A stretch of 54,994 bases of DNA, from contig NZ_JARKPQ010000283.1 of NCBI RefSeq assembly GCF_029975155.1, positions 1 to 54,994 on the forward strand. Direction: 5' to 3'. This document shows, in pieces, positions 11,021-20,821 of the stretch. The notes under the pieces were generated by a model. That model was not told where the DNA came from. It saw only the letters and a program-made list of their open reading frames with translations, and did no database searches. The stretch is from Propionicimonas sp. Its GTDB lineage: Bacteria > Actinomycetota > Actinomycetes > Propionibacteriales > Propionibacteriaceae. Made by a program: the position numbers and the translations under genes. Positions within the stretch are counted from its first letter, which is position 1. Every line of letters begins with the position of its first letter.

Positions 11021-11058
11021 CGGGTTTCCGTTGCGCAGGCGTTGGTTGGGCTTGTCGC

Positions 11059-12315
11059 TCATGGTCGGAGTTCGCGTGCGAGATTGGCTGCCATCTCGTC
11101 CATGGTCAGCAGCCGAGTGTCGGCGCCGGCCCGCAGGGTCTCGTAGCGGCTCAGCACGTAGTCGCGGGCGAGGGGCACGGCCATGCTCAGCTGACCGCGC
11201 CTTGGCGCGTACACGTCACCTTCGGAAAGAAGCTCTTCGCGGATCCAGGAGATCTCGCGTTGCTCGCGTCCCAGAGCGTGCGAGATCTGCGCTGTCGATG
11301 CCTGTCCGCCGAGCAGGGCCAGGGCCGCCATGAACTCCATCTGTCGATCGCTGATGCGGTCCCAGCGCGGTCCGAGGGTCCGGCGCTCGATCTGACGGGC
11401 GGCTGCGGGGATCGCGGCTTCCACGTCCGCCACGGTGATCTGTGTCGGACCAGGCGCGGCGCGCCAGGTGGCGTCGGCGAACAGTTGTAGGTGTGCGGGG
11501 TAGCCGTTGGTGACGTTCACGATCTGTTCGGCCGCCTCGGGCTCCCACACCACGCCCGCCTGGCGGGCTGGCTCGACGATCGCGTAGCGCGCGTCCTCCT
11601 GCGCCAGCGCCAGGGGGATCGGTTCGACGGCGAAGAGCCGGTCCGGATGGGTCACCCCGGCGGCGCGGAGGGCTTGCGGGGTGTGAGGAAGCCCGGTGCC
11701 GGCGAACACCACGGCGGCCCTGGGGTGGTCCACGTTGAGTCGGTGGAGCACGGCTGCGATGAGTGCGAGGTCTGGTCCGGTGGCTGCCTGCATCTCATCG
11801 ACGGTGATCAGGACGCCGCCGAGGGGGTGGTCCTTCCGGACCTCGACGGCGAGTGCGTCCAGCGCGGCGGCCAGCGTACCGGCGTCGGTCGGCTCGGTCG
11901 GCGCTTCGTGACTCCGCAGCGAAAGGCCTGCGCCGATGCCGGCGACGCTGAGGTCGACGCCGCTGATCCGGTCGAAGAAGATCTTCGCGCGTCGCCAAGG
12001 TCCGACCTCCTCGACCAGCCGGGCTCGGGCTTGTGCGAGAAGGGACTGTACGAGGCTGGCCTGTCCGGTGACCGCCTGCAGATTGATCACTTCGAACCCC
12101 TGGTCGCGTGACAGCGTTGCGAAGGCGGATACGGTCGCGGTCTTTCCGACTCCGCGGGGGCCTATCAGGACGGTGTCGAGGGCCCTTACTCGGCCTGATG
12201 CGGCGACGTCGCTGAGCATCAGGTGCCAATCGCGCAACAGGACGTCGCGGCCGGCGAGCACCCTCGGACTGTGTCCGGCCCCTGGCGTGTAGACGCTACC
12301 CTCCACCTTCACCAC
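11059..12315 (-). CDS. Orphan AAA ATPase with C-terminal winged helix (ORC/Cdc6-like architecture)
   Basis: This 418-residue protein has Walker A (LIGPRGVGKTATV, near residue 55), Walker B (GVLITVDEMQ), a sensor-like VVFAGTGLPHTP, an alpha-helical lid, and a C-terminal winged-helix region around ISDRQMEFMAALALLGGQAS with a wing before its YVLSRY end. This is the AAA_16/ORC-like plan: a nucleotide switch joined to a DNA-binding module. No partner gene (nuclease, protease or toxin) lies next to it. The gene starts at GTG 12315 directly at the edge of a symmetric four-box TCTAG palindrome, which suggests autoregulation. Its base composition seems somewhat less GC-rich than its neighbours, and it interrupts a run of purine genes, so horizontal acquisition is possible. 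The function is unknown. Confidence 0.75.
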   Translation of the reverse strand: MVKVEGSVYTPGAGHSPRVLAGRDVLLRDWHLMLSDVAASGRVRALDTVLIGPRGVGKTATVSAFATLSRDQGFEVINLQAVTGQASLVQSLLAQARARLVEEVGPWRRAKIFFDRISGVDLSVAGIGAGLSLRSHEAPTEPTDAGTLAAALDALAVEVRKDHPLGGVLITVDEMQAATGPDLALIAAVLHRLNVDHPRAAVVFAGTGLPHTPQALRAAGVTHPDRLFAVEPIPLALAQEDARYAIVEPARQAGVVWEPEAAEQIVNVTNGYPAHLQLFADATWRAAPGPTQITVADVEAAIPAAARQIERRTLGPRWDRISDRQMEFMAALALLGGQASTAQISHALGREQREISWIREELLSEGDVYAPRRGQLSMAVPLARDYVLSRYETLRAGADTRLLTMDEMAANLARELRP

Positions 12316-12358
12316 CTAGATTCGTCTAGAAAAGCTCTGTTTTCTAGGTCAGTCTAGG
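12315..12358. promoter_or_regulatory. Symmetric four-box operator, CCTAGA/TCTAGA/TCTAGG/TCTAGG
   Basis: Boxes at 12315-12320, 12325-12330, 12343-12348 and 12353-12358 are arranged with exact symmetry about 12336.5. Within each half the boxes are 10 bases apart, one helical turn. The outer boxes are perfect reverse complements. It abuts the start codon of the AAA ATPase gene and must contain or overlap its promoter. The rest of the spacer to purB (12359-12477) shows nothing recognisable. Confidence 0.65.
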
Positions 12359-12477
12359 CCCCCTGCGTCAGCCTGCCGTCCGACCCTCGCGAGGAGCTCC
12401 GGCTGGCGCTGCGTGAACGGCTCGGCCGCCCGGACGGACCGTTCGTCACCCGGGCCGGCCGTTTGGCGCCAGGGCGC

Positions 12478-13901
12478 TCAGAGCACGGAGCCGGGGGTGT
12501 ACGCGGCTCCCGCCGGATACTGCGCGGCCAGCTCCGCCACCCGGGCGGCGATCGCGTCCACCTGGTCGCGGGCGGAGCCGGTGAGCTCCAGCGGGTCGAC
12601 GACCACGGCGGCGAGTAGCTCGCGGGTCAGGCCCAGGCGGGAGTCGGCCGCCAGCCGGTCGTAGAGGTCGTTGGTCGCGGCGCCGGAGCGCATCGCCAGC
12701 GCGACGGCGACGGCGTGTTCCTTGATCGCCTCGTGCGCGGCCTCCCGTCCGACTCCTGCCCGGACGGCGGCCATCAGCACCTTCGTCGTGGTCAGGAACG
12801 GCAGGTAGCGCTGCAGCTCGGCCTCGATCACGGCGGGGAAGGCGCCGAACTCGTCCAGCACGGTCAGGAAGGTCTCGAACATCCCGTCGAGCGCGTAGCA
12901 GGCGTCCGGCAGCGCCACGCGGCGGACCACCGAGCAGGAGACGTCCCCCTCGTTCCACTGGTTGCCGGCCAGCTCGCCGGCCATGGACGCGTACCCGCGC
13001 AGCACCACCATCAGGCCGTTCACCCGCTCGCAGGAGCGCGTGTTCATCTTGTGCGGCATCGCCGACGAGCCGACCTGACCTTCCTTGAAACCCTCGGTGA
13101 CCAGCTCCTGGCCGGCCATCAACCGGATCGTCGTCGCCAGGCTGGACGGTCCGGCCGCCACCTGCACCAGCGCCGTGAGCACGTCGTAGTCGAGCGAGCG
13201 CGGGTACACCTGGCCGGTCGCGGTGAAGACGCCGCCGAAGCCGAGGTGGGCGGCCACCGTCCGCTCGAGTTCGGCGAGCTTCGCGGCGTCCCCGCCGAGC
13301 AGATCGAGCATGTCCTGGGCCGTGCCCATCGGACCCTTCACGCCGCGCGCCGGGTAGCGCCGGATCAGCTCGTCCACCCGGTCGAAGGCGACCAGCAGCT
13401 CGTCCGCCGCGGACGCGAACCGCTTGCCCAGCGTGGTGGTCTGCGCGGCGACGTTGTGCGAGCGTCCGGCCATCGGCAGGTCGCGGTACTGCACGGCCAG
13501 CCGGGCGAGGTTCACCAGCACGGTGACGATCCGCTCCCGGACGAGTTCCAGGGACGCCAGCAGCTGCCGCTGCTCGATGTTCTCGGTGAGGTCGCGGCTG
13601 GTCATGCCCTTGTGCACGTGCTCGTGCCCGGCGAGGGCGTTGAACTCCTCGATCCGGGCCTTCACGTCGTGCCGGGTGACCCGCTCGCGCGCGTCGATGG
13701 ACGCCAGGTCGACCTGCTCCAGCACCCGCTCGTAGTCGGCGATCACCGCGTCCGGGTCGTCCCCGCCGAAGTCGATGCCGAGCTCGGCCTGCGCCCGCAG
13801 CACGGCCAGCCACAGCTTCCGCTCCGCGACGATCTTGGCCTCCGGCGACCAGATCTCGCGCATGGCCGCCGACGCGTACCGCGTGGCCAGGACATCGGGA
13901 A

Positions 13902-13905
<4 letters not shown>
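12478..13905 (-). CDS. purB: Adenylosuccinate lyase
   Basis: This 475-residue enzyme splits SAICAR to AICAR and adenylosuccinate to AMP, each releasing fumarate. The fumarase/aspartase superfamily signature SSAMPHKMNTRSCERVNGL carries the catalytic-loop serine. TSRDLTENIEQ and GRSHNVAAQTTTLGKR supply the other active-site segments. ATG 13905 overlaps the purD stop by four bases (ATGA), so the two genes are translationally coupled although a mobile palindrome has entered the end of purD. The length is normal for the family. Confidence 0.96.
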
Positions 13906-15248
<1,343 letters not shown>

Positions 15249-15254
15249 GGCGGA

Positions 15255-15260
15255 ATCCTA
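15255..15260 (-). promoter_or_regulatory. Leaderless -10 box TAGGAT for purD-purB
   Basis: TAGGAT on the minus strand, 6 bases before GTG 15248; no ribosome binding site. Confidence 0.6.
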
Positions 15261-15299
15261 CCGAGGCCTCTCGGCGCCCCCCGATCGTGACCAGAGCGT

Positions 15300-15331
15300 A
15301 ATAGTAAGGACTATTTATGGATAGAGTCTTT
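15300..15331. promoter_or_regulatory. Candidate operator of the glycoside operon
   Basis: An AT-rich patch in otherwise GC-rich DNA holds a perfect 6-base inverted repeat, AATAGT-aagg-ACTATT (15300-15315). It also holds an imperfect second dyad, AAGGACTAT-ttatgg-ATAGAGTCTT (15306-15330). It lies about 60 bases upstream of the binding-protein gene whose operon encodes a ROK repressor, the natural candidate to bind it. It also probably contains the promoter. Confidence 0.5.
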
Positions 15332-15389
15332 CCAGTAACCTCGAAGCATCCGCACCGCCGCGGTCACCTTCGAGCGAGGAGTCGAAGAC

Positions 15390-17060
15390 GTGAAGAAGAT
15401 CCCCAGAGCACTCGCCGCAGCCACCGTGGCCCTCACGGTCGCGCTGACCGGCTGCACCTCACCCGCACCGACCCCGCAGGACACATCCCCCGGAAGCACG
15501 GCCAAGGCTCCCGTCCTGCGCGTCTGGTCGGGCAACTCCACCCCGATCACCGTCGACTTCAACCCGTTCCACGTCGACACCGCCATGCACGCCACGTTCG
15601 GCGCGATCTACGAGCCGCTGTTCTTCTTCAACGAGCTGTCCGCGGACGCCCCGACCGGCCTGATCGGCGACAGCTACTCCTACAGCGAGGACGGCAGGAC
15701 GATCACCGTCAAGATCAAGCCGGGCCTGAAGTGGAACGACGGCCAGCCGCTGACCGCCGAGGACGTGGTGTTCACCTTCGGCTACGGCTCGAACGCCTCC
15801 GAGCACCTGACGTCCGCCACCGCCCCCGACGACACCACGGTCGTGCTCGCCTACGACGAGCCGCAGTTCACCTCCGCGCCGCTGCTGCTCGGGAACACCT
15901 GGATCGTGCCCAAGCACGTCTGGTCGTCCATCGACAAGTGGATGGACGAGACCAACCCCAAGCCGGTCGGCTCCGGCCCGTACCAGGTGAAGACCACCTC
16001 GGACGCGTCCTACTCGATCGAGGGCAATCCGAACTACCGCGACGGCGTCCCCGCGATCGACGAGGTGCAGTACGTGGGCCTGGACTCCAACCAGTCCGGC
16101 GAGGACATGATCAAGACCGGCCAGCTGGACTGGATCGGCCAGTTCATCGCCAACCCCGACCCCATCACCGCCAGCGGCGACGTCGCCACGATGAACAACC
16201 AGCTCGACCCGACCGTGATCATCACCTGCGCGGACACCGCCAAAGGCTGCAAGGGCGCCCAGACCGACCCTGCCGTCCGGCAGGCGCTGAACGCGGCCAT
16301 CGACCGCACCTCGATCGCCGAGAAGGCCTTCGCCGGGCTGGTCGGCACGTCCAATCCCGCCATGGTGCTGCTGCCGCGCGACCAGGCATGGCTGTCCGAC
16401 CCGTCCCTGGGCGAGAGCCCGCAGCAGCCGGACGCGGCCGCCGCCGAGCAGATCCTCACCGGTGCCGGCTACACGAAGGGCTCGGACGGGTTCTTCGCGA
16501 AGGACGGGAAGAAGATCACCCTCGACCTGTTCTCCCCGGACGGCTGGACGGACTACAACGACGCGGCCAAGCTGATCGCGGAGTCGGCGGCCAAGGCCGG
16601 CATCGAGGTCAAGGTGCGCACGGTCTCGGAGGCCCAGTACTGGACGCCGATCAGTGACGGCGACTTCCAGCTCGCCATGTACGGCCTCACCCAGTCGCTG
16701 GTGGCCGACCCGTTCACGATCTACCACGAGTACTACTACGGGCCGAGCACGGACAAGGTGGGCACGACGCCCAACGGCCAGAACTACTCGCGGTACAACA
16801 ACGCGGTGGTCGATGCGGCGGTGAAGAAGGCGTCCGCGACCAACGACGAGGCCACGAAGAAGGCCGCCTACGCCGAGATCCAGGCGCAGATCGCCAAGGA
16901 CCTGCCGTACATCCCGGTGGTGCTGAACGCGTCCCAGGCGTTCTTCAACGTGCGCAGCTTCACCGGCTGGCCGACCGCGGACGACCTGTACGCCAACCCG
17001 CTGCCCTACCGGGCGGTGGCCTCGGCGATCGTGCTGACACACCTGAAGCCCAAGCAGTGA
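15390..17060 (+). CDS. ABC transporter substrate-binding lipoprotein, family 5 (oligopeptide/oligosaccharide type)
   Basis: This 556-residue secreted lipoprotein starts with a signal peptide and lipobox (LTGC, Cys22). The mature part is a family 5 solute-binding protein, with motifs such as LKWNDGQPLTAEDVVFTF and IYEPLFFF typical of DppA/OppA relatives. Family members bind peptides, but several carry oligosaccharides. The ROK regulator, GH4 glycosidase and sugar kinase further along the operon point to a glycoside ligand. GTG 15390 follows GAGGAG at about 9 bases. It is the first gene of an eight-gene operon and is preceded by an AT-rich operator-like patch. Its assigned ligand type is inference. 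Confidence 0.85.
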   Translation: MKKIPRALAAATVALTVALTGCTSPAPTPQDTSPGSTAKAPVLRVWSGNSTPITVDFNPFHVDTAMHATFGAIYEPLFFFNELSADAPTGLIGDSYSYSEDGRTITVKIKPGLKWNDGQPLTAEDVVFTFGYGSNASEHLTSATAPDDTTVVLAYDEPQFTSAPLLLGNTWIVPKHVWSSIDKWMDETNPKPVGSGPYQVKTTSDASYSIEGNPNYRDGVPAIDEVQYVGLDSNQSGEDMIKTGQLDWIGQFIANPDPITASGDVATMNNQLDPTVIITCADTAKGCKGAQTDPAVRQALNAAIDRTSIAEKAFAGLVGTSNPAMVLLPRDQAWLSDPSLGESPQQPDAAAAEQILTGAGYTKGSDGFFAKDGKKITLDLFSPDGWTDYNDAAKLIAESAAKAGIEVKVRTVSEAQYWTPISDGDFQLAMYGLTQSLVADPFTIYHEYYYGPSTDKVGTTPNGQNYSRYNNAVVDAAVKKASATNDEATKKAAYAEIQAQIAKDLPYIPVVLNASQAFFNVRSFTGWPTADDLYANPLPYRAVASAIVLTHLKPKQ

Positions 17061-17075
17061 GCTGAAGGACTCCTC

Positions 17076-18080
17076 GTGCCGTTCTATCTCCGCCGGGTCG
17101 GCTTCTACCTGGTCACGTTGTGGGCAGCGATCTCGCTGAACTTCGTCCTGCCCCGGATGATGCCCGGCGACCCGGCGGCGATCATGCTCGGCAAGCTGCG
17201 CCGGGCATCGGGTGGCCGGCCACTGTCGGAGGAGGCGGTGCGCTCGGTCCACCTGCTGCTCGGCGCGGACAAGACCACGCCCCTGTGGGACCAGTACCTG
17301 GCCTACTGGGGACGGATGCTGACCTTCGACCTGGGCATCTCGTCCACCCGGTACCCGTACACCGTGTCCTCGCTGATCGCCAGCGCCCTGCCCTGGACGC
17401 TGGTGCTGGTCGGGACGGCGACGCTGATCTCGTTCGTGCTGGGCATCGTGGTCGGCGCATGGGTGGGCTGGCGGCGAGGGACGTGGCTGGACCACCTGGT
17501 GCCGGTCACGACGCTGCTGCAGTCCATCCCGTACTTCTGGCTGGCGCTGGTGCTGGTGGCGGTGTTCTCCGTCCAGCTGGGGCTGCTGCCGATCGTCGGC
17601 GGCTACGACGTGTTCGGCTTCCCGTCCGGACCGGAGTGGAGCTGGGCGTTCGTGGCCAGCGCGTTCGAGCACGCCATCCTGCCGGCGGTGACGATCGTGA
17701 TCTCGTCCGTCGGCGGGTGGCTGCTGGGCATGCGCAACATGATGGTCTCGACGATGAGCGAGGACTACGTGCTCACCGCCGAGGCGAAGGGGCTGCGTCC
17801 CGGACGGATCCGCGACCGCTACGCCGCCCGCAACGCCGCGATCCCCAGCCTGGCCGGCTTCGGGATCGCGCTGGCGTTCGTCGTGGCCGGCTCGATCGTG
17901 ATGGAGCAGGTGTTCAGCTACCCGGGCATCGGCAAGCTGATGATCCAGGCCGTGCAGAACCTCGACTACGCGCTGATGCAGGGCGTGTTCCTGGTGATCA
18001 CGCTCACCGTGCTGCTGGCCAACTTCGTGATGGACCTGATCTACGGCTGGATCGATCCGCGGGTGCGCAGCCATGGCTGA
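17076..18080 (+). CDS. ABC transporter permease, DppB type
   Basis: This 334-residue inner-membrane protein with about six transmembrane segments begins with the DppB-like MPFYLRRVGFYLVTLW and RMMPGDPAAIM. The ATPase-coupling loop is seen in EAKGLRPGRIRDRYAARNAA. It starts 15 bases after the binding protein and its end overlaps the next permease by 8 bases. It is one half of the transport channel. Confidence 0.9.
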   Translation: MPFYLRRVGFYLVTLWAAISLNFVLPRMMPGDPAAIMLGKLRRASGGRPLSEEAVRSVHLLLGADKTTPLWDQYLAYWGRMLTFDLGISSTRYPYTVSSLIASALPWTLVLVGTATLISFVLGIVVGAWVGWRRGTWLDHLVPVTTLLQSIPYFWLALVLVAVFSVQLGLLPIVGGYDVFGFPSGPEWSWAFVASAFEHAILPAVTIVISSVGGWLLGMRNMMVSTMSEDYVLTAEAKGLRPGRIRDRYAARNAAIPSLAGFGIALAFVVAGSIVMEQVFSYPGIGKLMIQAVQNLDYALMQGVFLVITLTVLLANFVMDLIYGWIDPRVRSHG

Positions 18081-19017
18081 CCGGCTGGCCGGGATCCGGC
18101 ACCTTCTCCCCCGCATGTCCGGCAAGCTGGCCGTCGGCCTGGTGCTGGTCGGGCTGATCACGCTGTTCGGGCTGCTCGGGCCGCTGGTCACCGTCGACCC
18201 GAGGGACTCGTCCTTCAAGGGTCTGCGCCCGCCGTCCGCCGAGCACTGGCTGGGCACGAGCAAGCTGGGCTACGACGTGTTCGCCCAGCTGGCCACCGGC
18301 ACCCGCGGCTCGCTGTACATCGGCCTGCTCGGCGGGCTGGTCGCGCTGCTGCTGGCGATCGTCTTCGGCATCCTCGCCGGCTATTTCGGCGGCTGGGCGG
18401 ACGAGATCCTGACCGTCTTCACCAACATCATGCTGGTGATCCCCGGGCTGCCGCTGGTGATGGTGATCGCCGCCTACGTGCAGAACGCGGAGGGGCTCGG
18501 CGACTTCGCCCGCAGCTCGACGCTGGTGGCGCTGATCCTCGGCGTCACCGGCTGGTCCGGCTCGGCGATCGTGCTGCGGGCCCAGGCCCGCTCACTGCGG
18601 ACGCGGGAGTACGTGGCGGCGGCCCGCGTGGCCGGCGAGGGCGGCCTGCGGATCATCTTCGTCGAGATCCTGCCGAACCTGGTGCCGCTGATCGCCGCGC
18701 AGCTGATCTGGGGGATCATGTCGGCGGTGCTCGGCGAGGCCGGGCTCTCCTACCTCGGCCTCGGCCCGACCAACTCGATCACCCTCGGCACCATGCTGAA
18801 CGACGCCCAGACCGGGCAGGCCGTCGGCTCCAGCGCCTGGTGGTGGTTCGTCCCGCCGGGCGCGCTGATCGCCCTGCTGGGCACCGGCCTCGCCCTGGTG
18901 AACTTCGCCATCGACGAGATCGTCAATCCCAAGCTGCGCCTCGCGCCCCAGGCCGCCCGCCAGCAGCGCCGCGCCACCAGGGCCGGCAAGGGCGTCGCCG
19001 GAGGTGCGTACGCATGA
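18073..19017 (+). CDS. ABC transporter permease, DppC type
   Basis: This 314-residue second channel subunit has an N-terminal membrane segment (GLITLFGLLGPLVTV), a DppC-like extracellular segment around HWLGTSKLGYDVFAQ, and the coupling motif AARVAGEGGLRIIFVEILPN. Its ATG lies within the previous gene and its stop overlaps the next ATG (ATGA, 19014-19017), as expected for coupled translation of a membrane complex. Confidence 0.9.
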   Translation: MADRLAGIRHLLPRMSGKLAVGLVLVGLITLFGLLGPLVTVDPRDSSFKGLRPPSAEHWLGTSKLGYDVFAQLATGTRGSLYIGLLGGLVALLLAIVFGILAGYFGGWADEILTVFTNIMLVIPGLPLVMVIAAYVQNAEGLGDFARSSTLVALILGVTGWSGSAIVLRAQARSLRTREYVAAARVAGEGGLRIIFVEILPNLVPLIAAQLIWGIMSAVLGEAGLSYLGLGPTNSITLGTMLNDAQTGQAVGSSAWWWFVPPGALIALLGTGLALVNFAIDEIVNPKLRLAPQAARQQRRATRAGKGVAGGAYA

Positions 19018-20000
19018 TCCGCCACCCGCTCTCTGAGCCTGACGCTCTTACCGTCATCCCGGCGAACGCCGGGATCCCCGCACCCCACCAACCAACCGAG
19101 ATCCCGGGTCAAGCCCGGGACGACAGCCAAGCGGCCCGGGACGACAGCCAGGCCGCCCGGGACGAGGGCCGGGCGGTGCTCACCGCGCGCGACGTGTCGA
19201 TCACCTACGAGGTCGAACCGCCGGTGGACGCGGTCCGCGAGGTGTCGCTGACGCTGCACCGCGGCGAGATCCTCGGGCTGGCCGGCGAGTCCGGCTGCGG
19301 CAAGACCACCTTCGCGTACGGCGTGAACCGGTTGCTGAAGGCGCCGGGGGTGATGACGTCCGGCGAGGTCACGTTCCACGACAGGTCAGGGTCCGACATC
19401 GACGTGACCGGGCTCACCGGCGAGCAGCTGCGCCGATTCCGCTGGGACAAGGTGTCCATGGTCTTCCAGGGCTCGATGAACTCCCTGAACCCGGTGATGA
19501 ACGTGCGAAGCCAGCTGGCCGACGTGTTCACCACCCACCGTCCGGGCATGCCGAGAGCCGAGCGGGACGAGCGCTGCGCGCACCTGCTCGATCTCGTGGG
19601 CGTGGATCCGCACCGCCTGTCGGCCTTCCCGCACGAGCTCTCCGGCGGCATGCGACAGCGGGTGATGATCGCCATGGCGCTCGCGCTGGACCCGCAGGTG
19701 ATGATCATGGACGAGCCCACCACCGCTCTGGACGTGGTGGTGCAGCGCGGCATCATCCGGCAGATCATGCGACTGCGCGAACGCCTCGGCTTCGCGGTGA
19801 TCTTCATCACCCACGACCTACCGCTGCTGATCGAGATCAGCGACCGGATCGCGATCATGCGCGACGGCCGGATCGTCGAGGAGGCCACCGCCGAGCAGAT
19901 CTACCGCAGCCCGCGGCACGCCTACACCCGGCAGCTGCTGTCCAGCTTCCCCAGCCTCACCGGTGAGCGCGGCGGCTTCGTCCGGGGAGGTGCGGCATGA
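19014..20000 (+). CDS. ABC transporter ATP-binding protein, DppD type, with repeat-encoded N-terminal extension
   Basis: 328 residues. The ATPase part has Walker A GESGCGKTTFAYG, signature LSGGMRQRVMIAMAL and Walker B VMIMDEPTTALD, and energises the oligopeptide-type transporter. The ATG at 19014 is fixed by the four-base overlap with the DppC-like gene. The domain proper begins only at about residue 58 (VLTARDVSITYEV). The first 55 or so residues, including VIPANAGIPAP and two copies of RDDSQAA, are encoded by a family B palindromic element inserted in frame. DppD-type ATPases normally start close to the beta-strand, so this is an insertion and not a domain. Whether the tail is tolerated or removed by use of an internal start is unknown. 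Confidence 0.88.
   Translation: MIRHPLSEPDALTVIPANAGIPAPHQPTEIPGQARDDSQAARDDSQAARDEGRAVLTARDVSITYEVEPPVDAVREVSLTLHRGEILGLAGESGCGKTTFAYGVNRLLKAPGVMTSGEVTFHDRSGSDIDVTGLTGEQLRRFRWDKVSMVFQGSMNSLNPVMNVRSQLADVFTTHRPGMPRAERDERCAHLLDLVGVDPHRLSAFPHELSGGMRQRVMIAMALALDPQVMIMDEPTTALDVVVQRGIIRQIMRLRERLGFAVIFITHDLPLLIEISDRIAIMRDGRIVEEATAEQIYRSPRHAYTRQLLSSFPSLTGERGGFVRGGAA
19050..19165. repeat. Family B composite element inside an ABC ATPase gene
   Basis: A hairpin GTCATCCCGGCGAACGCCGG continuing to GATCC is followed by GATCCCGGGTCAAGCCCGGG and two further short copies of GCCCGGGACGACAGCC. Order and spacing are those of the element at 4614-4690 read on the other strand. It keeps the reading frame open. Confidence 0.85.
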
Positions 20001-20821
20001 CCCTCGCCGTCCGCAACCTGACCAAGGACTTCCGGCTGCGCAACGGCCTGAGGTTCTCCACGCTGCACGCCGTGGCCGACGTCTCGTTCACGCTCGAACC
20101 GAGGCGGACGATCGCGCTGGTGGGCGAGAGCGGCTCGGGCAAGTCCACGATCGCGCGGATCATCACCAAGCTCGAGGCGCCGACGTCCGGAGAGGTGCTG
20201 CTGGACGGCCGCCCGGCCCCGCGGCGGGCCACCGCCGACTACCGCCGGCAGGTCCAGATGGTCTTCCAGGACCCGTTCGCGTCGCTGAACCCGTTCCACT
20301 CGATCCGGCACCACATCGAGCGGCCGCTGCGCATCCACCACCCCGAGCTGTCCGCCCCGCAGGTGCGCGAGCGGACGGTGGAACTGCTGGAGCGGGTGCA
20401 CCTCGACGGCAGCTACCTGGAACGACGTCCGCACGAGCTGTCCGGCGGGCAGCGGCAGCGGGTGGCGATCGCCCGGGCACTCGCCCCGGGTGCCCGGTTC
20501 ATCGTCGCCGACGAACCGGTGTCGATGCTGGACGTGTCGATCCGCGTCGGCGTGCTGAACCTGCTCGCCGACCTGCAGCGGTCGGAGGAGATCGGTGTGC
20601 TGTACATCACCCACGACCTGGCCACCGCCCGGCACTTCTCCGACGAGATCCTGGTGATGTACCGGGGACGGATCGTCGAGCGTGGCGGCGCGGACGAGGT
20701 GATCCTCAATCCCCAGCACGAGTACACGCGTAAGCTGCGCGAAGCCGCTGCGGACCCGGACCGGCTCGGACAGCTGCGGGACGACGTGCGCCGGGAGATC
20801 GCGGAGGGCGGTGCGGCATGA
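19997..20821 (+). CDS. ABC transporter ATP-binding protein, DppF type
   Basis: 274 residues: Walker A GESGSGKSTIARI, Q-loop QMVFQDPFASLNP, signature LSGGQRQRVAIARAL and Walker B FIVADEPVSMLD. It pairs with the preceding DppD-type ATPase on the two permeases. ATG 19997 overlaps the upstream stop by four bases and its own stop overlaps the ROK gene start in the same way. There is no N-terminal extension, in contrast to its partner. Confidence 0.92.
   Translation: MTLAVRNLTKDFRLRNGLRFSTLHAVADVSFTLEPRRTIALVGESGSGKSTIARIITKLEAPTSGEVLLDGRPAPRRATADYRRQVQMVFQDPFASLNPFHSIRHHIERPLRIHHPELSAPQVRERTVELLERVHLDGSYLERRPHELSGGQRQRVAIARALAPGARFIVADEPVSMLDVSIRVGVLNLLADLQRSEEIGVLYITHDLATARHFSDEILVMYRGRIVERGGADEVILNPQHEYTRKLREAAADPDRLGQLRDDVRREIAEGGAA

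Noticed and set aside
18840..19013. Upstream start for the DppD-type ATPase at 18840
   Set aside because: It would overlap most of the end of the DppC-like gene. The residues are Arg-rich and non-conserved, and the ATGA overlap at 19014 is the natural start.
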